64,000 bases of DNA from Dinochytrium kinnereticum (lineage: Eukaryota > Chytridiomycota > Chytridiomycetes > Chytridiales > Chytridiaceae), in contig JADGJT010000025.1 in NCBI GenBank assembly GCA_027604005.1, positions 46,140 to 110,139 on the forward strand. The letters run 5' to 3'. A model generated the notes under the pieces. It did not search any database, was not told the DNA's origin, and was given only the letters and a program-made list of their open reading frames with translations. A program made the translations under genes and the position numbers. Shown here one piece after another: positions 50,058 through 62,581 of the stretch; position 1 is the stretch's first letter; the number at the start of each line of letters is the position of its first letter.

Positions 50058-53000
50058 TCAAGCAAGCTTGGACTTATAATTGGCGCACCACAAAATCTGC
50101 TCATGCTCGCGAAGGTATCTCGCGATCGAAAATACTGATATGGTCCTCTCCCTGAGCCTCATCCCAAGTTTCCTCCTCAAATCCTTGACGCGCTCATCCA
50201 TGATCCTTTTCTCAAGATGTTCAGGGCCCTTCGATGTCAAGTCATCCAAGGTTATGTCCTCAACATCAGTGTCAGGGTCGGCCACACGACTCAAACCATC
50301 CGTCATGGCAAGGACTCTCAGCTGGCCCATGGCAAGCTGCCTCGGCTTTGATGGAGGGACAATTGCACCATAGACTTCACCCTTCGCGATGTTTGATACG
50401 ACTTCGCGAGAGCCACCGACGTCCGTGCAAGCGACAGGGAGACCGCAGAGACCAGCCTCACCAAGAGCAAGGGGAAGCCCTTCAGTGATCGACGAGTTGA
50501 CGAACACCCAGCCGGTAGGAAGAACCGCTGCTGGGCTTCCAAGACCGCAGAGGGTGACATTCTCGGTCAAGTTCATGTTGGCAATAGCGGCCTGACACTC
50601 TGTGGTGTAAGGGGGCTCCTTCTCCGGGGATCCGTAAATGTTGAGCTTGTATGAAGTCAGCTTGAACTCATTGACGATATAATTTGCGGCTCCGATCGCG
50701 TTCATGATGTCCTTGACAGGGGAGATATGAGACAACATAACGGCAGACGGGAAATCAGTTTCGAGGTGACGCTTCACGGAGAATTTGGAAAGGTCCATGC
50801 CGTTCAGAACTGGATTGATTTTGGTGCTCATCGCCATGTTGTCCAGTCTGCTTCCGTGTTTTCCTAAGGTAAGAATAATGATGAGAATGAGAAGGACGGT
50901 GAATCCTCTAAGAAAACTAAAAGCTACTCACCACCGCCAATCCAAGCCTCCCAATCTACGTTCTGAATGCTGGTGCAAGGAGTGATGTAATCGGCCCTGT
51001 ACGCATAGAAAGCAAAGTAAGCATTTTGACTGAAAGCACGAAACTAAAACGTACACAACAACAAAAACAAAAAAAAAAAGAAAAAAGAAATACTAACCTA
51101 GCGAAAACAATGCGAGCCACAAGCCTCGAAATGCCAATAAAGCCACATTGAGTGAATCTCGGCATCCCATCACCACAGAGCCCAAACAATCTCTCACGCC
51201 ACAAAATTCCATGATCCCAAACCACAAATCCACTTCCATGAATCTTCTTTGCAATCACGCCAATGATGGCCTGAATTCCGTGATGCGAGGCGTGGACGAC
51301 AGGAATCTTTGAAAGCTTAACAGTGAGCGGAAGCAGCAATCGCGTGATGAGCCCGAACAATATATCAATCTGCTGAAGAGTTGGCGTCTCAAGGTCATGG
51401 AGAAGACCAGCCTTCCAAAGCTTTGCACCTCCCTTAAGCCACCCCTGAATCCAAGCCTCTTGAGTTCCAACGTGATTCCACGCGGTGGTCCAGTCATAAG
51501 CCTGGAAAAAGTGGTAGAGGCCCACAAACACGTTCTCATACTCCTCAATCATGCTACTAGGGATGTCGGCGCGGAAGCACCCCTCCACGAGTTTCTCGAC
51601 AAGCGGAATAAACAGATCCCGAACAACGCGATCAGTGGTCGCCCTCTGCTTTCGTCTAAGCTGCCTCTGGTTCTCGGTACGGTAAACGTTCTCATTCGGG
51701 GTTCCAAAGTCCACATCCCAAAGCACAACGTAGGTGATCGAGTCAATGTTGCGCTCAATCTGGTAGTCCTTTTGGACGGCCTCAGCCGACCCGATCTCCG
51801 CGATTGTGTTCCACCGAATACGGGAAAGACCGTCAATCAGATCTCTTCTGCAAGAGCCGACTCCACCACCACCGGTCGGCCAGGTACCACTGTCAACGTT
51901 CATGACGTTCAACCTCGTCCCATCCGCCTTTCGCTTCTGAACTTGAGCCGACGAAAAGGGCATCGTACGACCAAACGTAAGCCTCCCCAAAGTCGATCCC
52001 CATCCTTTACTTCTATCCTCCTCACTCTCGCCGATATTCTTGGCATCCTCGTCAAACGAAAACACCTGATGAGCGTCTCCACCAACCCCCAGCATGAACA
52101 GATCCGAGAAACGAATCTTCAGGTGCGTCCTTGTCACAGGACGATCTGGGACCTTGAGACAAACATCAAGCACCTGCTTCTGCTCACTCAGAGTCGCCCT
52201 CGCAGCCGACACATTTCCAAGATCTCTACACCTCCAATAAGTCGACAAAATAGGTTCAGCCCTCAAGAACCGCTCATCAATCTCCCTAGCAAACACTCCA
52301 GGGATCTTTCCAGCTCTCCAGGCAGTCCACAAGTCCTCACGTTTCCTCAAGGTCGCGCAAGGACCAGACAGGTACTCGATCTGAACTGACCGCACAAACG
52401 GTGGAACCAAACTCCATTTTCTGTGCTTTCGAGTGCGGAAGCCCGCGTCAGCGAGCTCAGAGCTTAGATGGAAGTCGGTCGGCGGTGTGAGTGATAAGAG
52501 GCCAAAATGATCTTCCAGGACCTCCACAGGGGTCGATGCATGCTCTCCTGGATCCGTGGTCATAGCGAGCGAGAGGTTCATCTCATTATGAGCGGCAAGA
52601 TCCATGCGTCGGCTCGCCGTCTTTCTCACGTAGACAGACGTCATGGTTGGATGTTGAGGGTGGGAGTAATCAAATATCGTTCGGTAGAATCCATCCTCAC
52701 CACCACGCGAGAACTCGGCGAACGCAAAGTTCGGAGAAGCGTCGGTCGTGATGCTGCCGGTGGACTTTAGGACGAGAGTCCACTCCTGTGGGTACTTGGA
52801 CTTGTAAAAAATTCTCTGGGGTCCTTCAACACTGGCATCAGGGTACTCGGCGTAGATGTGTATAAACTTTTTTGTGGGTTTATGCATCCTCTTGATCGAA
52901 GCCGACTGAACGCTATACCAAGCCACGTTGGAAAAGACGTGAATCTCCGAAAGGAAACTGGAAGAATGCTCCCCATTATACTCAATGAGGTAAACCTTCC

Positions 53001-56000
53001 GCCTCTGCGGGAACAGTGATTGCTGATCAGGGTACTCATAAGTCTGCTTCCTCACCATCTTGGCCCCAGATGCGTCATAAAAGTTCTCTTGAATCAATCT
53101 ATGAGAGTTCTTGCTCGAGTAACCCAGAGAGATTTGATCAAAGAACCCTCGACTGAGCGGCTTGTCTTTGGCGGTGGGCTCCCAGCTAACCGGTTTTGGA
53201 CCAGTGTACCTGACCAAAGTCAAAGCACATACGGGGTTAGGCAACTCCACGGAAGCATTTACCGGGGAAGCCTTTGCGTCTTCCGCCTTCCTCTTCTCAA
53301 CAGCCGAGACGACCGTCTGTGAAGCAGAGTTGAATGCATCCACGCGGCGCATCTCAATCCTGCGAGTCTCGGCATCGTAAGTCATAGTGAGGATCCTAAA
53401 GATGCCCCGCTCGTTACGGTTCAAGATCTGAGCGATCGAGGGGACCTTCCGGTAGATAAACGTCTGAGTTAACCACCCAACCAGCTTCCTCGAGATGTAG
53501 TAAAGAAGCGCCAACGGACCACGAACGAGCCAAGGGGTGACTGCCAATTCACGACCAAACCTCACATCAGCCGTCAAAGACAGGAAGAAGGCGACAATAG
53601 CATCAATAAAGATCCCAGTAACCCGTGTAAAGAACCCAGCCTGAACCTTATGATTGCTCAAATTCTGATCCATCTTCATCTGCCTCCTCCTTCCAAGTGA
53701 CCCAGAGATCAAGTCCTCAACGTAGACCTCCGTGTTCTCTTTGGCAGCAGAGCGTGAGATTGTGCCAATGAATTGTGAGATGCGGTTCCTCTTCCGAGTC
53801 GTTCGGCGTGAGGTTTGGAATCGGTTGCCGACCCCGACCATTCGGGTGTTCTGACAGGCAGATTTGATGTTCTCGGCCATGATGGCGGAGATCAAACTTC
53901 GAGCTAGAGCCATCCTCATCGTGATGCGATCGCTTCCCTCGCGGACGTTGATGACGGAGTCGCAAGCCGCATAATCGATATGCTCAGGAAGCAAAGCGTT
54001 CTGAGCAGCCAGAGAAAAAAAAATAAATTAAGCACCAACATTCAATTGCAAGCATGAAAAGAAAAAGCAAAGTCAAAGCCAAACCAAGAACCCACCTGCG
54101 AGGCATCCCCAAAAAGATAAAACCAGTCCTTAGTCAACGCAACCAAAGCACACCGATCCTGATGCGACACCCCCCCCTCACATCCCCAAAACCGATCCAC
54201 CTCAACATTCAAACAAGCCTTCTCCCCCACAACCCCCTCAGTGGCATTCACAAACCTCCGATGAGAGGCCGTCCCCACCCCAGCCAAATACTTTTGAACC
54301 CGATTCGGTACCCACTGAGCAAGCACATTCACATCAAGCGACATCTCCTCCTGAAGTGACACCAGCGCCTCAAAAGCACAGGCATCTGAGTGAGACATGC
54401 CGAGGTCTTCAGCGGATTCGTGGACGATGCATTCACAGAGATTAATGAGGTCATCATCGGACCACCCGACGTCAGTGTCCGGGCCGTCGAAAAAGATGTG
54501 GAGGTAATCGCCTTCCGTGATAGAGATGGCATGGTACTGAACACCACTGATTTCGATGCGAGCAGGGACGAGATGGATGACGAGGTGGCGGTCGTAGAAT
54601 CTTGCGACGATGGAGTCGGCCAGGGCTCTGGCGGTTGGGAATGCGATGTTGAGGAGGTGATCATGAGGGAGCATGGTCACCCTGTAAAGTGAAGTCTGAA
54701 TTCTCTTGGCGATACGGCGACCCAGTTCGGACGTTGGGAGAAGGACGGTGAAGCGGCCTTGATTGTCGAGGAGGCGTTTTCCGAGGTCATTTAGACGCTC
54801 CTGATTTGCCTCGCCATGGACGTGACCAATCATTCTTTGGCCCGAGGACGTCAGCGTGGGAGCTAATTCACATCATTAGAAAGGTAATCCGTCCCAAAAG
54901 CCACAAAACTCACAGATGGTGATTCGATAATGCACTGTCCCAAGTGACTCCCTGGAATAAGTGGCCAAGCAAGCCAACCCAAAAAGCCACCCATTCAGCG
55001 TAATGGTTCCGGAAGCCCAAAGCATATTCTTCGTAACCTTCAGCAACACGCAAATAGTCCCAACACTCAGAACAAGCCCGATAAACATCCACCGATTCAA
55101 AAACCTCTCATCAGAGGTGATAAAAAGTTTATGAAACAACCCCACTAGCAACCCAAAGTACCCAAAACTCGTCGCGGCGTAGACAATGAGCGTCGTCGAA
55201 TCCCTGTTGAACGCCACCACCGGAATCGTAATGATCACAAAGATCAGAAGAGTGAATCCCAAGAACCGGTTCAGCTCTCCTCGATAGATCTTTCGAATGC
55301 TTGTCCAATGATCCTCTACCATCTTCTCCATGCTCTTGGCGTGCGAAAGCGACTGCTGAATGATCCCCTTTTGCTTCTCATACATGAACCCCAGCGTCAA
55401 CTCCAAAATCCCCGACGCAATCAACAAAAAGATGGTTCCGTAAAGCACTCCTGCCACATAACTCCTTGAGATAGCGCTGGTGGGGAGGAACAACGCGGCT
55501 TGACCCGTCACAATGAGAAGGCACCATTTATCAACAAAGATGATGATAAAGTAAAGAAACCCAAACACGATCGCGGGAGACTCAAAATCAAAGAGAATGT
55601 CGCCTCGATTCAACTTCTCAACGTTGTACTTTTTTCGAAGCTCCCCAAGCGCTTGCTTGAGCGCAATGTCCCATTCGTTAGAGTACCGTTTGGGAGCGGT
55701 CGATCCCGATCTCTCAAAGTACCACTTCATCAGCATGTCCTCCCATCTCCTCTGAGCCACCCTCTTCTTCACGATCGCAGGTTCAGACGACGAAGTCACC
55801 TTCTTAGAGCTCATAGCCTTCTCCACCCTCCCCATCCACCACTCAATAGCCGATCTCTCCCACCTCCTCTTCCTCCTCTCAAAAGCCTCCAAATCCTCCC
55901 CATCCCCTTGCACAGGTTTCGCAGAAGCCTCCTTAACGTAAAGCTCAATGATGGAAGCCCTGGTGGTGACGTCAATACTGTCCGGCCAATTGATGTAGGT

Positions 56001-59000
56001 GATGGCGATCCGGCGGTAACTCCACGCCATGAACGAAACCGTGAACAAGATGACAAACGTGTAAATCCCCCAAACAATCGTCGAATTGGATCCACCCTCT
56101 TTGAACCCGAACCGGCTCACAAAGGCCGAGACGGACAGCATGGGAATGGTCAGAAACACGACGCGAGGACCGGCTGACTGGAAAAAGAAATCGTCGGGGT
56201 CTTTAAAGGATACAAGTCCACAGAGAAAGACCATGTAGAGGCAGAACCCGACCGAGTAGAGGAAGGTGAGGATGACGGTAATGTAGTTTCTGTTGAGAAA
56301 GTAGTCTATCCCGGCCACCACTGCACTACCGCATACGGCGACGATGATCCCGGCCGCGAGACGACGGAGGAAGGCGGCGATCATGAGGGGAATAGATTTT
56401 TGGTAAAAATAGTAGGTGACGGTTCGACCAATTGAGTTCATCACTCCACCTATGATAGGGTACATAACTAAAGTGAAGGAAAGGAGAAAGAAACCAAGCC
56501 AGTTAATATCCAACTAACAAAAGAATGAAAAAACACAATAACACCAAAACTAGTTGTAAAAGGAAGAGCAAAGAAATGTGAAGATATAACAAAAAAAAAA
56601 AAAAAAGACCCACTCAAAAAGATCAAAGTAACCGAATACTGCGCCGCAAGGCTCATCCGATCACTGTAAAAAATCCCAGACCCCACCAACCTAACCAACA
56701 CCAGATCAATCAAAATCGGATAAATGAACAAATAAGCATTCGTAATCTTCTTCTCCATCACATGGCCCTCATCCTTCCTCTTCTTATGCCCCGCAGCATG
56801 TCCCTCCCCTACCTCCCCTTCTCCCCTCTTCAAAACAGGCACAGCGTCAACCTTTTTCTCAGGCTTACTGGGCTCACGCAGCTCCCGGAACCCCATCTCC
56901 CTCAACGCCGTATGCATCGGTGTCGAGAGCTGAAGCGACGTCAACTCAAACACACAACGAATATTCTCCTGAGTGGTCGTCATCTCCAACCCGACAGCGA
57001 CCTGATCCGCATCAGGGAGGAACAAAGCGTTCTTGTTCAACAGAGACACCTGCAACTCCATATAAGCGCATCGACGTATGGCCTTCTGAATAGACATGAA
57101 CAGCAGGCACGTCGCGTGAGTCTCTGCATTGACCCCAGAAAACGTCCCCAACCACTCCTTCATCGTCTCCATGACAGAAACGAACCGTTTCGACCCGGCT
57201 CCGTCAAACGTGCATTTTCCAACCAGCCCACACAGCGTCACCTCAAGATCGTTTCGAGGAGCATAAGCGTCTCTTGCCCATGACAGCTTCAGGTCCTCGT
57301 AGGCTTGTCGGTCAATCAGGATCTGTTCGGAGAGACGAGAGACGTGATCGGTCAGGTGGGAGAGGTAGGCGATTTCACCGCCCGTCAGGGTGGCGGAGGA
57401 TTGGAGATTGGAGAGGACGAGAGGGGCGTTGCGGATCAGACGGAGACGGCCAGAGTGGCTTTGGGATTCGACTTCCACGGCGATGCGGGAGGGAACGGGG
57501 AAGGTGTCATCGTCATCTTTTTGAGACTGCGCGCTGTTGTTTTTTTTTTTTTTTTTTTGGATGGTTCAAAAAAAGAAATAAAAGAAAGTACGAAGAGAAG
57601 AAGAAAAAGAATAACAAATTAGCAAAACGAAGTCGAAACAAACAATAAAAAAAACACAACCCGAGACCCAGTCAGATCCCTAACCCCAAACTCCAATCCA
57701 CTGCCAGATCAAGACACGGCATCTACAGCAGCAGGGAGAGCAAACGAAAAAGAAAGAAAAGAAGAAAAAAAAAAAAAAAAAGCAACTCACACGACAACCG
57801 CCTCCAAAACCAAACCCCTACCCCCTCCCCACCTCATAACCAACCTCCCAAAAGCATTCAACACCAACTCCCCAACACCAACCGCATGGTCCGCAACATA
57901 CACATTCACAACCTCATTCCTGACCTCCGCAAAAGCCCAAACAACCTCATCCCCATCATCCCCACTCAAAAAGGCAGCCTTGGACGCCAACCAAACATTC
58001 ACCGTCCCATCATTCAACCCCTCAACAAGATCAGCAGCTATCGCCCTCATCTCCGTGTACCCTTTCACACCCATCGACGGTCCAACCGTATCACATAACC
58101 ATCGCGCTGCGCGGGAGGGGTGAGTGATAAAGGAGGTGAGGGTTTCAAGGCACTGCGTGAATTTCGGGGAGGGGGACGAGGATTCCACGTCAACGTTCTT
58201 CTTTAACGATGCCAAGAGTTTCTTGGAGCCAAGGTCAGTGAGGTTTCTTCGAAGGAGGACAGAGAGTCTGTCTCGTCTTGCCTCAGAGCTTTGAGAAGCG
58301 ATGCCGACGATCAAACAGGTGATGGTGGAGGCGTGAGAGTACCCTCCATTACCACCATCAATTCTACCGTGCTCCGCGACGGTGCTGCTGGGGGTTGAGA
58401 AGAATGAGGCTCGCTTAAGGTTCCCGGTGTGGTGTTTCGGGAACGCGATGGTGTTGGCGGATTCCACCTGATCGTCGTCACCGTCCTGAATGCGGGAGGT
58501 TCGGTCAACGTCAAACACCCGGGATAGGTTTCGAACGAGATTGACTGGAAGGTCTTTCAGCATCTCGGACGATTCTGTCACGTAGGCTGATTCACTTGAA
58601 GGTGACATCTCCCTCTCTACCACAACCTCACCGCATCGACCAGGGTGAACGGCATCAACGCGTTCGTACATGACGTCATCAAAATGTTGTTCCGTCACAT
58701 AATTCAGCAACCTTCTCACCCCTGCAAAAAACCTCGCAGCAGGGTCAGGCATCGGTCTATCCAGCAGATTCGACCAAACCACCGGCCCAAGACCTCCACC
58801 TCCCCCACCCCTCAAAACCTCGACATACCTCCTCTCCACAACCCCCTTCAAACTCTTCACAGCAGGATGCACAGCCATCTCAAAGATACTATCATCGCTC
58901 AACTGAGTCAACTTCGGTGGTCTCACGTCCTCAACGTTCCTACCAAACCCGTCCCAGGGTGAGAGGTCGTCACCGTCGTGGTGGCAGAACCAGAAGAGGA

Positions 59001-61642
59001 AGCCCAGGCCGCGGTACCAGGAGATCGCGTGACGGGTCACTGCGGCGTCGAGACGGTCTGGACCGCCTTGGACGGGTTCGATACCGAAGACCATGAAGTC
59101 GTCTCGGAGGGTTATCTCAATTTTAAGGCGGTTCGTGATCTCGTCAAATTCAACTCGGTCGCCACTGTTCGGTGGTTGTTGGTTGGTGTTATTGTTGTTG
59201 TTGGGGAGAGGGATTTAGAGGTTTAAATTTTTAGTTATAATCGGATATTGAATGTTGTAGGGGAGTAGAAGCATGAGGTTTGAACGAAAAGATTGGCTGA
59301 AACTAAGAAAAAGAAGAGGAAAGCCAGGCTCACCCAAATCGAGGTCGAAACGTTCCTTTCTTTGTGATCATGTTGTTTGTAAAAAAGATGCCGTTCACGT
59401 CGTCACGGATCTTATCCCAGACTGCGACACCATGCTCGTCAAGGTCTATTACAAAAACGAGAACAAGCAAACAAACAAACAGAAAAACATAAATGCATTA
59501 GAAGACTAACCGGTCAAAAAAGAAAAGCAATCGAGACAACAACAAAACCACTAAACTCACAAATAGCCCTCGACCTCCCCACAACACCCCCCCAAAACTC
59601 CCTCTCCCCCTTCAAAGCTGCAACAAGCTTCATAACAAACCCATCCCCAGCAGGATGCACCCCAGCAGTCTCCTTAAGCCCCATCAACAGCACCCCGGAA
59701 ACGGGGAACCTCGCAACCCCAACCACCCTCTCCAAAACCCACCCCACAAAATGCTTCGAGAAGCTCGACCCCAGTTTCCGGGCCGACGCATCGTACGCTG
59801 TGTACACGTCAAACACATTCACGGATACAATCAGATGCTTAAAGTGATGGTGGAGCTTTTGGAGGTGGAGGTCGGTCTCGTCGGGGGTGAAAGTGGCGTC
59901 GTTTGAGGTGCCATGGGGGGAAGATGGGGGTTGGGGCGATGATTGTCGGGTGAAGGGATTGGATGTCCAAGGTTTTGAAGAGCGGAGCATGATGGTTGAG
60001 AGGGATGAGGAGCTTCCGACGCGGGACATGGCTTTTGGAGACTTTTTTTTTTTTTTTTTTTGATGTCGAGGGGGACGAGGGAAAGGATTAGTGGGAGAGT
60101 GAGTAGAAGGCACGCGAAGATGAGATCGAAATGACAAGGAGCAACAAACAGCGGTTGTGAAAAGGGTCCTTGTCTTCAACTTACCTTTTGCCCCCCAGAC
60201 AGCTGAGGATCATAATCATCATAAACAGGATGAACCGCCAACCCCGCACTCGACCCATTGCCTAATGCCGCAGACAGGGGTCCCCCCGCTCCACCGCCGC
60301 TTCCGGCGACCTTTCCCGCCACCCCCAACGACGCGACCTCCTCAGCGCTAACAACCAGCAAATCCACCCGATGAAACCCAGTGACCCTCTTCATCAACAC
60401 CGCAAGGTCCCCCAGGTAAACCGCAAAACTCTTTATGGATCTCGCGGTGATGGGTTCCCAAGAGGTCAGCGGGTTCGGCAGCGACGTGACGTGAAGGGGT
60501 GTGGGACCCGGCTGCGGGGAGGGTCTTCCGCCCATTTGAGGAGGATGGAAGGGGGATGCCAATCCTGCGAGGGTGGACGTGGAGGACGCGACGGATGAGG
60601 AGGGAAAGTGGGAGGAGCTTTCTGAGGAATCTCCTCCTCCCCCTCCCATGCTTGACCAGGAGCTTTGACGATGTCGATTGAGATGGAGCTGGGGAGAATG
60701 ACTTGGGGATCTGGTTTCCATCTCAATGGGAGCGGTTGGGAGGGGAGGTGGTTGCTGTGGCAGGTAATGGGTGGAGTGGCTCACGGATCTCATTCTGGGA
60801 CGGATGAGAAGGCTGCTGGGGGATTGCGGGTCTTGATGGTTGAGGGTGGGTGGCATCATCATGCCGCTGTGAGTGGCCAAGGGGGCAGACCGGAGCGCAC
60901 TGTCGGAGGCTGGGGAGTAGAGAAACGCGGGGGAAGGGGGCACGGCCGACATGGGCTGTTGATGATAAGGATGGTGCTGATGACTGGTGGTGGCGTTGAT
61001 GGCGCTGTAAGACCTGTTCCTGACATTAACGGGCTGGAGATTGCTCCCTTCAAAAGAAAGATGGCTCGATCGTGGTTGTTGATGATGCCTCCCTTCTTCG
61101 CTCGGTGAAGACTGTCTCCCTTCAGTTGGATTCGCCTCGATGGGATGATGATGGGCCATCTCGGCCGAGTTCAAAGAGGTTGGAGAGAACCAGTCTGGTG
61201 AGGACGAAGGGCCACCCGAGAGCGGGGCGGTTGATTGAGGAAAGTAACGCGGCATGGGCAGCTGCATGAGGTGCTGCTGACGGAGTTGATGGATGGAGAG
61301 GCGTTGTTGATGAGGGGAGGGTTGGGGTGGGGATGGGATGGGATGGCCATGCCCTGAAGAAGGACGATGACGATGATCATCTTGTTGGTGGTGAGAGTTG
61401 TCTGAGAGTGCCCGCAGCCTCTGCTGCTGCTGTTGGTGGTGGTGGTGGTGATGGTCAGTGTTGATGATGGGTCTCATGGATGCGGCCCTCTGCCTGCCGG
61501 CGTGGTGATGCGGGATGGGGGAGGTTGAGTCGTTGTTGAAGTTGAAGATGATGTTGTTGTTGTTGTTGTCGTCGTCGTCGTCGTCGTCAGCAGCAGCAGC
61601 AGCAGCAGCAGCAGGAGCAGCAGGAGCAGCAGGGGGAGGCAT
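50058..61642 (-). CDS. giant membrane GT4 synthase, PelF-like C-terminus and PelG-like TM region (Gtb3-type)
   Basis: Minus-strand exons from ATG 61642 to the stop at 50058 join in phase into one protein of very roughly 3,000-3,500 residues. The N-terminus is low-complexity (Ala, Asp7, Asn5, His, Gln). Cytosolic-looking domains follow (YLDEHGVAVWDKI, HAISWYRGLGFLFWF). A segment with about 10-12 hydrophobic helices comes next (two near 56600-56720, the rest 54930-56480). It includes FVDKWCLL near 55530, which resembles the PelG signature. A long region follows with LPEHIDYAA and further hydrophobic helices. The GT4 synthase part has DVDFGTPNENVY, SHHGIQAIIG, WDHGILWRERL (51185-51232), VLNGMDLSKF, HISPVKDI and the donor-site SSITEGLPLALGEAG. 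These match bacterial PelF, the GT4 polymerase of the GalNAc-containing Pel polysaccharide, and Aspergillus Gtb3. The catalytic Glu pair is present. The far N-terminal exon (60185-61642) is joined by phase only and is the least certain part. Confidence 0.75.
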
Positions 61643-62581
61643 CGTGAGTGAATGAAGGGGGAAGGGTTGGGAGTTGAGATGAGTTGAGATGAGTTTGAGG
61701 GAGGATGCTAATTTATTTTATTTATTTATTATCTTGTTCTGTTTCCCACGGTCTGGTCTGAGGGAGAGAGCGAGAGAGAGAGAGAGGGAGAGAGAGAGGG
61801 AGAGAGAGAGAGAGAGGCAGAGGCTGATTAAAAGAATAATAAATACATATGTATGTAGTACATAATAAATAATAATAAGCCAGAGACAGGGAGAGGAGAG
61901 AATGAATGAATGTCTGCCTGTGCTGAATTTAATTTAATTTAAATAAGAGAATTTATTATTATTATAAATAATAAATAATAAGAAGGAGAGAGAGAGAGAA
62001 AGAGAGAAAGAGAGAAGAGAAAGAGAATTCAAATAAATAAATAAATAAATAATTGATTGATTGATTGATTGAAAGAATTCTCTTCTCTGTTTCTGTGCAC
62101 CCAAGAATGCTTGCTTCTTTCTGATTGGTGCTCCATTCATTTGGATATCCAATTAATCAAAATGCGTTCACCATCACCCTCATCAATAATAATATCAATA
62201 TCAATAATAATTAATTATCATCTTCACATTTCAAAGCCAACGCAGACCAGCCTTCAGTTAAACAAAATACATAAAATAAAAGGAATGAATTAATAATTAA
62301 TGAATCAACAATTGAATGATGAGAATAATAGATAATAAATAATAAATAATAATAATAATAGATAATAAATAATAATAACCAAATAATAAATCATTCAATC
62401 TCTGAATGAATAAATAAATAAATAAGAAAACAAAAACATGCGCTTAATAATAATTAATGCAATATAAATAACATGTGCATAACAATACATAACAAATAAC
62501 ACGCACACACTAATTAAACAAATAAACAAACAAATAAATAAATAATAATAATCATTTGATAATAGCTCAATAAATAATTAC
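61643..62581. other. AT-rich microsatellite region upstream of the GT4 synthase
   Basis: There is no gene. The sequence is mostly GA tracts (61762-61815, 61987-62015), (AAAT)n and (AAT)n runs, and (GATT)n near 62053-62069. Composition and word content closely resemble the region upstream of the epimerase (34690-35560). It should hold the synthase promoter. Confidence 0.6.

Noticed and set aside
51397..52389. 330-codon plus-strand open frame
   Set aside because: Antisense shadow of the GT4 synthase coding sequence; composition is Pro/Ser/Arg-rich as expected for an antisense frame.
55500..56177. 225-codon plus-strand open frame
   Set aside because: Antisense shadow of the multi-pass membrane region; no motif.
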